From positions 1,178,001 through 1,242,000 of the forward strand of contig NZ_JABAOB010000001.1 of the NCBI RefSeq assembly GCF_012726295.1: a stretch of 64,000 bases of DNA. The letters are read 5' to 3'. A model generated the notes under the pieces. That model saw only the letters and a list, made by a program, of their open reading frames with translations. It did not search any database and was not told the origin of the DNA. Made by a program: the position numbers and the translations under genes. Source of the DNA: Chitinophaga sp. Ak27 (GTDB lineage Bacteria; Bacteroidota; Bacteroidia; Chitinophagales; Chitinophagaceae). Positions 28,164 to 35,416 of the stretch are shown in pieces (within the stretch, counting starts at the first letter, position 1; the number at the start of each line of letters is the position of its first letter).

Positions 28164-29036
28164 TCAACGCCTGAAATAATGCGCATTCAACAGCACCATG
28201 GCCAGCAGCATCACTACCACTCCGGCCCATTGCACACCATTTACCGGCTCCGCCAGCAAGAGGTGTGAACAAATAATAGCGACCGGCAATTCTGCCGTCA
28301 TGATAACGGCGCTGATACCTGCACCTACTTTAGGTATTCCCCGCGCAAATAGCAACGGTGGAATGATCGTTCCGAACAGCGACAGGAACAAAGCCCATTT
28401 GATGAGACCCACATTAAAATGTGTGCTCACCGCCAGCGCCGACGCATTTACCAATAGCACGCCCATCGTCGAACCTGTCATGATAATAGCGCTCTTCCGC
28501 AAGGGATGCAGCTGTTTGGCCACCCGGCTATTGGCGATCACATAAATGGCATACAGCACCGCGGAAGCACCCGCATAGGCCACCCCTTTTACCGACAACG
28601 TTTCCATACGCCCGCTGGCCAAACCGCTGGCCAGCCAGGTACCCAGCAGGATAAGACCCGCAGTGAGCCATTGCAAACCCGATGGACGTTTTCCAAAAAT
28701 GATCCAGTCGAGCAACAACCCTATCCAGGTAAATTGCATCAGCAGGATAATGGCTACCGAAGCCGGTATATACGCTACCGATACATAATATACAAAGCTG
28801 GTAAGCCCAATCGTGGCGCCAGTAAACAACAACCAGCGCCAGTCTCGCCCACTCAGTTTTTCTTTACTCCGTTGATAAATCAAGGTAAGGCCCCATAACA
28901 CCAGCATGCCTGTAAAGGCTTGTGTGACGGATATCTCGGCTGCGGCATACCCCTCCCGGTAAGCCAGCTTTACAAATGTAGAAAGGATGCCGAAGCTGCA
29001 CGCACCGGCAAAAACCATGAATATATACCTGGTCAT
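28164..29036 (-). CDS. EamA/DMT-superfamily membrane transporter
   Basis: 290 aa, almost entirely hydrophobic with about ten membrane helices arranged as two EamA repeats (roughly residues 5-135 and 145-288). The repeats start with FMVFAGACSFGILSTFVKLA and GVAYAGASAVLYAIYVIANS, and the second ends AVIMTAELPVAIICSHLLLA. Members export or import metabolites such as amino acids, purines or sugars; the substrate cannot be read from sequence. It stands alone, convergent with the ECF sigma gene through the palindromic element. The 367-bp gap 29037-29403 contains only a terminator. Confidence 0.9.
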   Translation of the reverse strand: MTRYIFMVFAGACSFGILSTFVKLAYREGYAAAEISVTQAFTGMLVLWGLTLIYQRSKEKLSGRDWRWLLFTGATIGLTSFVYYVSVAYIPASVAIILLMQFTWIGLLLDWIIFGKRPSGLQWLTAGLILLGTWLASGLASGRMETLSVKGVAYAGASAVLYAIYVIANSRVAKQLHPLRKSAIIMTGSTMGVLLVNASALAVSTHFNVGLIKWALFLSLFGTIIPPLLFARGIPKVGAGISAVIMTAELPVAIICSHLLLAEPVNGVQWAGVVVMLLAMVLLNAHYFRR

Positions 29037-29297
29037 TATTTTCGTTTAAAACAATAAAAAAGAGAAAATACAGGGCACGAAGAATAACCAGGTCTGACTG
29101 ACTTAGATATAAAATGGACATACTGCTGCCTGCAACAGGCGCAGCTGCTAAGTAAAAGAACGCTGGTTATTGTGCGGATACTACAACAACAGCAGGAGGA
29201 GGAGTACTTGAATAAATGCGATGCATAAAAAAAATTCCTTTGAAGAAGGCAAGATAATAAAAAAATTCTTTCCGGGTACAGTAATAGTATTATAATA

Positions 29298-29329
29298 AAA
29301 GGACCTGCCCTATGAGAGGGAGGTCCTTT
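29298..29329 (-). terminator. Probable terminator of the lipoprotein gene
   Basis: Stem AAAGGACCT / AGGTCCTTT with an inner CCCT/AGGG pairing. On the minus strand it is followed by the T-rich TTATTATAATAC. It lies about 75 bp downstream of the stop at 29404. Confidence 0.6.
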
Positions 29330-29403
29330 ATCTTGGGGTTATGCCCTGACGATGCGCAGTGCTTACGCTGAATCCATATAAAAAGGTGTGCCCGTATTGT
29401 TGC

Positions 29404-29979
29404 TTAAAGTGCTTTGGGCATTACGCCTGGCTGGGTAGCAATCGCGGCATCATGCAGCACGATCGCCTCCTGGTCGTCTCCTGCATAAGAAAAACGTATC
29501 CATCCAAAATAGGCCTTATCATTCTTTTGCATCCGCACCGCCAGCGAGCGTTTATATTGCTGCTTCCATACGCCATTCCAATGCGTCAGCTGGGTAGCGG
29601 GATCGTATATTTTTGCCACCAGCACCGGCGACTGATGCACCGCCCATACCAGTGGCGACTGGTCGGTGAGCGGCGCCCGTTCTCCGGCAGCGTAACTCGC
29701 CGGCAAACTGCCATTTAATAAAGTGCTATTGCCGAGGGCCGGTACCACCACGAACCGCATCTCACTTCGTCCATTCTCCATTATCAATGGTACCATCACA
29801 GTGAAGTCCTGTGCACCGTCTTTATCCAGGTCAATAGCAGTGGGGTGTGCATAAGCAATGGCACTATCGCCAAAGGAAGTATAGGTTTGAGGTACAACCG
29901 GCTCCGGCTGTTCTGTTGGTCGATGGCGGCAGGCCAGCATAGCCAGCAGGAAAATACCTGTTAATATGGGGCGTCTCAT
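29404..29979 (-). CDS. Lipoprotein of unknown function with a calcium-loop-like motif
   Basis: 191 aa from the ATG at 29979. That start gives the lipoprotein signal MRRPILTGIFLLAMLAC (Cys17) and lies behind a TAAATTTG -7 box at 30006-30013; the longer frame to 30033 would run through the promoter. The mature part has AIDLDKDGAQDFTV, an Asp-rich loop like those of FG-GAP/VCBS or EF-hand-type calcium sites, and otherwise beta-rich sequence (RFVVVPALGNSTLLNG, KAYFGWIRFSYAGDDQEAIV). I do not recognise a family. Operator site B upstream links it to the hemerythrin-like gene and the small exported protein at 3377. Confidence 0.7.
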   Translation of the reverse strand: MRRPILTGIFLLAMLACRHRPTEQPEPVVPQTYTSFGDSAIAYAHPTAIDLDKDGAQDFTVMVPLIMENGRSEMRFVVVPALGNSTLLNGSLPASYAAGERAPLTDQSPLVWAVHQSPVLVAKIYDPATQLTHWNGVWKQQYKRSLAVRMQKNDKAYFGWIRFSYAGDDQEAIVLHDAAIATQPGVMPKAL

Positions 29980-30005
29980 CGTTGATGATTTAATTATCAG
30001 TGACT

Positions 30006-30013
30006 CAAATTTA
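30006..30013 (-). promoter_or_regulatory. -7 promoter box of the lipoprotein gene
   Basis: On the minus strand TAAATTTG matches TAnnTTTG exactly, 26 bp before the ATG at 29979. The centre of operator site B is 53.5 bp upstream of its first base. Confidence 0.65.
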
Positions 30014-30057
30014 GCGGAACTCATACCGTCCAATCATAAGCGTTAATGATCATTTAT

Positions 30058-30075
30058 ATAGGCAACACTACCTAT
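30058..30075 (-). promoter_or_regulatory. 18-bp palindromic operator, site B
   Basis: Plus strand ATAGGCA-ACAC-TACCTAT, 17 of 18 bases identical to site A1 at 3253. It lies just past the 3' end of the hemerythrin-like gene (stop codon at 30077-30079) and in front of the lipoprotein promoter. Confidence 0.8.
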
Positions 30076-30076
30076 A

Positions 30077-30748
30077 TCATCCTTCCATAACAGCGGTAAT
30101 ATGCTGCATCCTGCTACTGTCCAATGTTTGTACCGCAGTAGCATAAAGGCGCTCATAGGCAGGCGCCGGCGCACTTTCCTTTACCCGCTGCAACCATTGC
30201 GCTACTTCCTTATCGCTGTTACCTTTCAGCATCCAGGGTATAAAAAGATCGTTTTTGGCCGGAGGTATTTTCTTCACAGCAGCAGTAGCTATGGCCATTA
30301 TTTCGTCATCGGTATAGTGCGACCATAAAAAAGGATTCAGCAGGCATTCTTCCTGGCTCATATGTTCCAGGTTAAAAGCAGTGAAGGCAACGAATTCATG
30401 TAATAGCGTATTACCTGCGGCCAGCAGCGCTTCCGGGCTATCCGCCAACTCATACTGTTCAAAAATCTTATGAAGATTCATAATCAGCGCTTCATCTTTT
30501 TCATGCTCCTTCTCGAAGTGCACTACCACGGCAGGCGCTATTGGCAACAGCATGGGAAATACATCCTGGTCTTCCAGGCTGGCATGTACGTGAAACAGTT
30601 GCAGGGTAGTTTTTATGGTGACTATGCAGGCATTTCCATCCGCCAGTATAGAAAAATCTGTTTGTTGAATTGCCTGTATGGTATCGTTTAATAAGAGCCT
30701 CAGACCTTTGTGCGCCTGTTTAAAAACATTGAACCGTAATTGTGCCAT
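30077..30748 (-). CDS. Hemerythrin-like (HHE cation-binding) protein
   Basis: 223 aa, cytosolic (no signal peptide). The first 145 residues form a four-helix HHE-type bundle with di-iron ligand candidates in the expected pattern: His13 (QAHKG), His55 and Glu59 (HVHASLED), His77 to His82 (HFEKEH), His117 (LLHEF), and His129 with Glu133 (LEHMSQEE). The C-terminal 75 residues (PWMLKGNSDKEVAQWLQRVK) are a helical extension. Relatives bind O2 or NO or repair Fe-S centres (as in YtfE/RIC); a role in O2/NO handling is inference. It has its own TACTTTTG promoter box and operator site C and follows the second 7TM-DISM kinase by 87 bp. Confidence 0.85.
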   Translation of the reverse strand: MAQLRFNVFKQAHKGLRLLLNDTIQAIQQTDFSILADGNACIVTIKTTLQLFHVHASLEDQDVFPMLLPIAPAVVVHFEKEHEKDEALIMNLHKIFEQYELADSPEALLAAGNTLLHEFVAFTAFNLEHMSQEECLLNPFLWSHYTDDEIMAIATAAVKKIPPAKNDLFIPWMLKGNSDKEVAQWLQRVKESAPAPAYERLYATAVQTLDSSRMQHITAVMEG

Positions 30749-30769
30749 ATCTTCAGAATTACTCTGCTA

Positions 30770-30777
30770 CAAAAGTA
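30770..30777 (-). promoter_or_regulatory. -7 promoter box of the hemerythrin-like gene
   Basis: On the minus strand TACTTTTG, an exact TAnnTTTG match, 21 bp before the ATG at 30748. The centre of site C lies 53.5 bp upstream, exactly as at site B. Confidence 0.65.
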
Positions 30778-30821
30778 CTTCCGGCCCCCTGCGGGAAAAA
30801 TGGGCATTACTGTTTAATTAT

Positions 30822-30839
30822 ATAGGCAGCAATACCTAT
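30822..30839 (-). promoter_or_regulatory. 18-bp palindromic operator, site C
   Basis: Plus strand ATAGGCA-GCAA-TACCTAT. The half-sites are identical to those of site B with a different spacer, so the half-sites and not the spacer are what is conserved. It overlaps the last codons of the upstream kinase gene. Confidence 0.8.
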
Positions 30840-32635
30840 GGCCGCCAGGGCACTACGGGCAGCGACATATCATAGCCGCTGGCATGCACCAGGAAGCGCC
30901 CCTGTAATATGCTCACCCGCTCACGAATATCCCTCAGCAGGATATCGTCCGCCATTGGTACATAGGGATCTGGCGTAAAAAATAAATGTATCTCTTCATT
31001 CGTTTTGCGCAAGGTCAGCGAAAAAGCGTTTACCGTTGGCGCAGGGAGCAACGCCTGCTGTAAGAGCGTTTGCACAATGCGGTAAATATTGATTTCATTA
31101 TCCGGTGGAAAAAGTCCATCCATGGAATCTATCGACAAATGACAAGTGATACCTGCCGCAGCGGCCTGCTCTTCCGCCAGGCTTTGCAACGCCTGCGTAA
31201 GCCCTATTAAGTCGATCTGGTAAGGACGCAGCGAATAGGAAATATTTCTCACCTCTTCTATAATAGCCCCTACATTCCCTGAAAACTGATCCTGCGGCAA
31301 ATCAATACCCTGCTTTTGTGCCAGCAACAATTTATGTTTGATCAGTATCAGCTTTTGTCCCAGGCTATCATGTAATTCAGTGGCGATACGCTTCCGCTCT
31401 TTCTCCTGTGCCTGTATCAGGTCGTGAGAAAAGGTAATGGCTAGCTTCAGTGCCGCCCGCCGTATTTTCTCTTCCTTCTGTTTATAATAATTGAATTTCT
31501 GCGCCAATGCGAGCGACAGGATAAATGCTTCCGCAATGGCTCCCCAATGCATACTGGTACGGGTGAGGAAAACATCCGGTAATATATCCAGGTCTTTCAG
31601 GTTGTTGATGGTATTTCCCAGCACAAAAGCGCCAAATCCGGCCAGGTAATAGCCTGCAGGAATAAATCCCCGGCGGTAACTGACCACGCCGGCTCCTATC
31701 CAATAAAAAAAGAACGGATACATGATCCATTGGATTACGGTGAAACCTGCCGCCCAATATCCCAATACCCCTAATGTCATCGGGATGACCAGGATTCCTG
31801 TCAGCCACCAACCTAGCTGGTAAAAACGGTAAGCGTATATTTTTGTCTGTAAAAAAGCATTGGTAAACCAGATACTAAAAAACGTACTTACAGGTATCAG
31901 CACTGAAGCGCTGTTCATCCAACCAGGCGTTTGAACGATCAGCGGAAGATACCCGTTATAAAAAGCGAGGTTCAGCCCCCAGCAAAAAACACCGCCCACA
32001 TAAAAGAAATAAGCAGGTTCTTTTAACAGGAGAAAAATGAAAATATTATACACCATAAATGCTGCCAGCACGCCCAGCACAATGCCATTCAGCACATCCT
32101 GCCGGTGATTGCGCTCATACAATGTTTGTATATCCGCCACCGCCATTGATAGCCGTACCATATTATCGCCCCGTACCCGGAGATAATAGTCTGTTATAAC
32201 ACCTGCCGCAGGTCGCAGCGGCATAATTGTTTGATTTAATGCCTTACTGTTTTTGGGAAGATGGAAAATACGACGGGGGTGCTGCTGTGCTAATTCGTAT
32301 AAGATCACTTCCTGCATCACCGGGGGACTAGCCAGCTGCAAATACCAGGAAGTATCGGTAGTATGGTTATCTATGCTGATCTTTACCCATACTGCTGCAG
32401 CGGTAGTATGCAAAGATAACAACGTAGAATGGACCCGGTGAAAGTCTCCTGCATGCTGCAGCACCGCCGTGATATCCATTTGCCGGCTGTTGTCCACATA
32501 ATAGGAAACACCGTGCACCGGGTATATGCCCCTGTTTTCTAACAGCTGCACTTCCGCTCCTTTTGCAACAGGCGGCAAAGTAAAGAGGCCTGCCAGCAAC
32601 AGGAATATAAACCGGGTACAGCTACCTATGCGCAT
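30836..32635 (-). CDS. 7TM-DISM sensor kinase with degenerate ATPase domain
   Basis: 599 aa. Signal peptide, then a periplasmic 7TMR-DISMED2-like beta domain (about 30-180; SYYVDNSRQMDITAV, WYLQLASPPVMQEVILYEL), seven membrane helices (about 183-385), a coiled segment and a HisKA_3 motif ERKRIATELHDSLGQKLILI with His422. The ATPase domain is eroded. The N-box has become VQTLLQQALLPAPTV where the neighbouring paralogue has VQEVVNNIVKHAGAS, and its DNGKGF is replaced by TPDPYVPM. It could accept a phosphoryl group but probably cannot bind ATP. The start is 3 bp after the response-regulator stop. It is the third gene of the HK1-RR-HK2 operon. Confidence 0.88.
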   Translation of the reverse strand: MRIGSCTRFIFLLLAGLFTLPPVAKGAEVQLLENRGIYPVHGVSYYVDNSRQMDITAVLQHAGDFHRVHSTLLSLHTTAAAVWVKISIDNHTTDTSWYLQLASPPVMQEVILYELAQQHPRRIFHLPKNSKALNQTIMPLRPAAGVITDYYLRVRGDNMVRLSMAVADIQTLYERNHRQDVLNGIVLGVLAAFMVYNIFIFLLLKEPAYFFYVGGVFCWGLNLAFYNGYLPLIVQTPGWMNSASVLIPVSTFFSIWFTNAFLQTKIYAYRFYQLGWWLTGILVIPMTLGVLGYWAAGFTVIQWIMYPFFFYWIGAGVVSYRRGFIPAGYYLAGFGAFVLGNTINNLKDLDILPDVFLTRTSMHWGAIAEAFILSLALAQKFNYYKQKEEKIRRAALKLAITFSHDLIQAQEKERKRIATELHDSLGQKLILIKHKLLLAQKQGIDLPQDQFSGNVGAIIEEVRNISYSLRPYQIDLIGLTQALQSLAEEQAAAAGITCHLSIDSMDGLFPPDNEINIYRIVQTLLQQALLPAPTVNAFSLTLRKTNEEIHLFFTPDPYVPMADDILLRDIRERVSILQGRFLVHASGYDMSLPVVPWRP

Positions 32636-32638
32636 ATA

Positions 32639-33277
32639 CTATTGTTTCCACTCAATTGCAAACCGGAGGAGGCTATTCTTCCCCGTCAACTGCAATTTTT
32701 TAGTGATGTTCATCCGGTGATTGGACACCGTTTTTTCACTGATATATAACTCGTCTGCTATCTCTTTCGTACTCTTATATTCTCCTACCATCTTTAATAT
32801 TTTTATTTCGGAAGAAGTGAGTAAAGTGGTCACGTTATCCATCACCGGTTGCCGGCTGCGCTTCTGCGCCAGCAAAAAGGAGGTCATCTCCGGGCTGATA
32901 TAGGAATGCCCACGCAACACCGCTTCTATTGCATACATGACATCTACGACCGCATTTTCCTTTAACACATATCCCATGACGCCTATATCCAGCGCTTTTA
33001 AAAACGCGTCTTTTGCTTTATGCATGGTCAATAAAATGACGGGCATTTCCGGTTTTAACTGTAATATTTCAACGGCGGCCTGCAAACCATTTTTGACGGG
33101 CATGTCTATATCGAGGATCACCACATCCACCAATTTAGTGGCTACGCCCTGTATAGCGTCTTGCCCGTTTGCCGCCTGGTAAATCACCTGTAGGTGATGC
33201 CCTGCCTCCACCACTTCCTTCAACCCCTTTAAAAAAATAGGGTGATCATCTGCAATTAAAATATTTACTGTACTCAT
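32639..33277 (-). CDS. NarL/FixJ-family response regulator
   Basis: 212 aa. Receiver domain residues 1-120 with IADDHP, phospho-acceptor Asp56 in VVILDIDMPVKNG, and YVLKENA. The LuxR-type helix-turn-helix occupies about 148-205 (LLTSSEIKILKMVGEYKSTK, EIADELYISEKTVSNHRMNI). The start codon overlaps the stop of the upstream kinase as ATGA, and the second kinase begins 3 bp downstream, so it sits between two sensors. Regulators of this family bind short inverted 7-bp half-sites. It is therefore the best local candidate to bind the ATAGGYA-N4-TACCTAT palindrome (inference). Confidence 0.95.
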   Translation of the reverse strand: MSTVNILIADDHPIFLKGLKEVVEAGHHLQVIYQAANGQDAIQGVATKLVDVVILDIDMPVKNGLQAAVEILQLKPEMPVILLTMHKAKDAFLKALDIGVMGYVLKENAVVDVMYAIEAVLRGHSYISPEMTSFLLAQKRSRQPVMDNVTTLLTSSEIKILKMVGEYKSTKEIADELYISEKTVSNHRMNITKKLQLTGKNSLLRFAIEWKQ

Positions 33278-35100
33278 GGTTTTAGCGGTATGATTATTTT
33301 AACAACTGTTCCTGATGGCAGATATGGGGTAATGTCCAGATGGCCCTCCAGCAGCGCCACGCGCTCGCGGATACTTGTTAGCCCCAGGCCCTTTACTTTT
33401 GTATCCGGAGGAAAACCTTTGCCATTATCCCGGATAATAATTTCCAACTGACCAGGCTCACGGCGGATACTGATAGCTGCCAGGGAGGCGCCGGCATGTT
33501 TAACAATATTATTCACCACTTCCTGCACAATCCTGTACAGGTTCATTTCCTGCTCCCTATCCAACACCTGGTCTATATTATCCACCGCGATAGTGCAATC
33601 GATGCCAGCAGCTTCCATCATTTCGGCCACCAGGCTTTTCACCGATTCTGTTAACCCCAGCATATCCATCTGGTACGGGCGCAGGGAATAAGAAATATCC
33701 CGGATCTCCTGTAATACATTGCCTATATCCTGGCCCAGTTCATGCGATAGCCGCTGCACGGTTTCGTCGGTATGCCCCCGCAGGGAAAGGGTTCTGTTCT
33801 TCAGCAATATCAGTTGTTGCCCTACGCTGTCGTGCAATTCAGAAGCGACTCTTTTCCGTTCCATTTCCTGCATAGTAATCAGGTCGCGAGAAAAAATATT
33901 GGCCTGTGCCAACGCCATCGCCTGGGTCTTTTCTTTCTCCTTTTTATAGCGGTTCAGTTTCACCGCCAGGGCAAAAGACAGTATCAACGCTTCCAGGCAA
34001 GGCCCTGTTTGCAAGGTCAGCATAGAAAACCAATGGTCCGGTATTCTTCCATTGTCGCGTCCATTAAAAATGAGACTGGTCACGATCAAAGTCACAAAGG
34101 CCACCAGGTAATATTTAGCGGGAGGATACCCTTTGCGCCAGCTCATCACGCCGGTATACAGCCAAAAGATAAAGCCACCGAACATCTCCCATTGAAAAAC
34201 CCGGAAGCTCCAGTTGGCAATGCCCGTCATCAGCAATAGTACAGGAATGCAGAGCAATCCAATCAGCCAGGGCTGCCAACGGTAAATATGTGGCAGATCC
34301 CGGGCGGTTTGCAAAAAAGCGTTGGTGAACAGCACACTGAAAATCATAGATATGGCACAGGCCAGGGAAGCCAGGTTTAATGCACTGCCGGGGAAGAAGT
34401 CCAACAGGTATCCATTCCATATCAATTGTAAGATGGCACTGAAGAAAATATATCCTGCATAATAAAGATAAGTGAGGTCTTTCAACAGCAGGAATACAAA
34501 CAGGTTATACACCGTTAGGGTGACCATCAGGCCAAAATAAAATCCGTTTCCGAAATCAATACGATGATTGGTTTCATACAACCGTTCCATCGTGGCGATA
34601 CGCACCGGGATACGCAGGGTATTGTTGCTGGTCGCCCGCAGGTATATACGGGTAACCGTATCCGGCGCCAGGTGGAGGGGAAAGATCAGGTCATTTACTT
34701 TCACCGGCCGTGCAGCAAACCCATGATCATCTACCGCTACCTGCATATGCCGGGTACCGGTGGTGTCCTTAAGGTATACATCCACCGTATGTAACACCGG
34801 AGCCGCTATTTCCACGCACCAGTTATTCCGCCCGGTTTGATTGACCACATCAAAATAAATCCAGGCTGCATCGGTAGTAACGCCCAGTGCCACCACCGCC
34901 TGCGGTGAAGGGGCAAAGGGGGCCGACTGCACCGCGGTAATATCCATGTTCTTGCCGGCATCGCGGAAGAGCGCGGGGTACGTTAAAGTATATATACTGT
35001 CGGTATTACGGAGCGTCAGACCCTGCCCGCAAGTGTGGGCACTGATAAATACGATCATCAGTATCATCAAAGTGATATGCCTGGTATAAGCGGATAACAT
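33274..35100 (-). CDS. 7TM-DISM sensor histidine kinase, intact
   Basis: 608 aa from the ATG at 35100. That start gives the signal peptide MLSAYTRHITLMILMIVFIS (cleavage near HTCGQ) and leaves operator site D upstream rather than inside the gene; a longer frame to 35229 is possible. The order is a 7TMR-DISMED2-like periplasmic domain (about 25-180), seven membrane helices (about 190-390), then HisKA_3 (ERKRVASELHDSVGQQLILL, His423) and a complete HATPase with N-box QEVVNNIVKHAG, DNGKGFPPD and GLGLTSIRERV. It should autophosphorylate and pass the phosphate to the NarL-type regulator whose start overlaps its stop by 4 bp. Confidence 0.92.
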   Translation of the reverse strand: MLSAYTRHITLMILMIVFISAHTCGQGLTLRNTDSIYTLTYPALFRDAGKNMDITAVQSAPFAPSPQAVVALGVTTDAAWIYFDVVNQTGRNNWCVEIAAPVLHTVDVYLKDTTGTRHMQVAVDDHGFAARPVKVNDLIFPLHLAPDTVTRIYLRATSNNTLRIPVRIATMERLYETNHRIDFGNGFYFGLMVTLTVYNLFVFLLLKDLTYLYYAGYIFFSAILQLIWNGYLLDFFPGSALNLASLACAISMIFSVLFTNAFLQTARDLPHIYRWQPWLIGLLCIPVLLLMTGIANWSFRVFQWEMFGGFIFWLYTGVMSWRKGYPPAKYYLVAFVTLIVTSLIFNGRDNGRIPDHWFSMLTLQTGPCLEALILSFALAVKLNRYKKEKEKTQAMALAQANIFSRDLITMQEMERKRVASELHDSVGQQLILLKNRTLSLRGHTDETVQRLSHELGQDIGNVLQEIRDISYSLRPYQMDMLGLTESVKSLVAEMMEAAGIDCTIAVDNIDQVLDREQEMNLYRIVQEVVNNIVKHAGASLAAISIRREPGQLEIIIRDNGKGFPPDTKVKGLGLTSIRERVALLEGHLDITPYLPSGTVVKIIIPLKP

Positions 35101-35139
35101 GTGGTCACGCAAAGCTATCGCGGAAACAGTACCTGGAAT

Positions 35140-35157
35140 ATAGGTAGTACTGCCCAT
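35140..35157 (-). promoter_or_regulatory. Palindromic operator-like site D before the first kinase
   Basis: Plus strand ATAGGTA-GTAC-TGCCCAT, one mismatch between the arms, 40-57 bp before the chosen start of the HK1 gene. No TAnnTTTG lies at the 53.5-bp spacing, so it may act differently from sites A2, B and C, for example in autoregulation. The 316-bp divergent gap 35101-35416 shows nothing else I can name. Confidence 0.55.
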
Positions 35158-35416
35158 CTGCGGGCACATTAAATGTAGTAAAAAAAGGAGTATGATAAAA
35201 CATGGGGCAACTGCTATATCACAAATCATTTAAGAAACAACCGGCTGTATGTAGTGCATTTTGCAGATATGATACAATGTTCATAACCCACGTAAAAATG
35301 TGCGTTTCTTGTGAAAATCTTCCCTGATTCCTTTTAAACTTACGCCAAAATAAGTATGTTGTTAACAAAGAATTTACAATTGATAATCTGCATTCCTCTA
35401 CCTTGAATGCGGCAAG

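Noticed and set aside
32612-32629. Fifth copy of the palindrome, CCGGGTA-CAGC-TACCTAT
   Set aside because: Only the GGTA/TACC core is kept, three of seven positions of one arm differ, and it lies in the first codons of the HK2 gene inside an operon. Possible but not supported.
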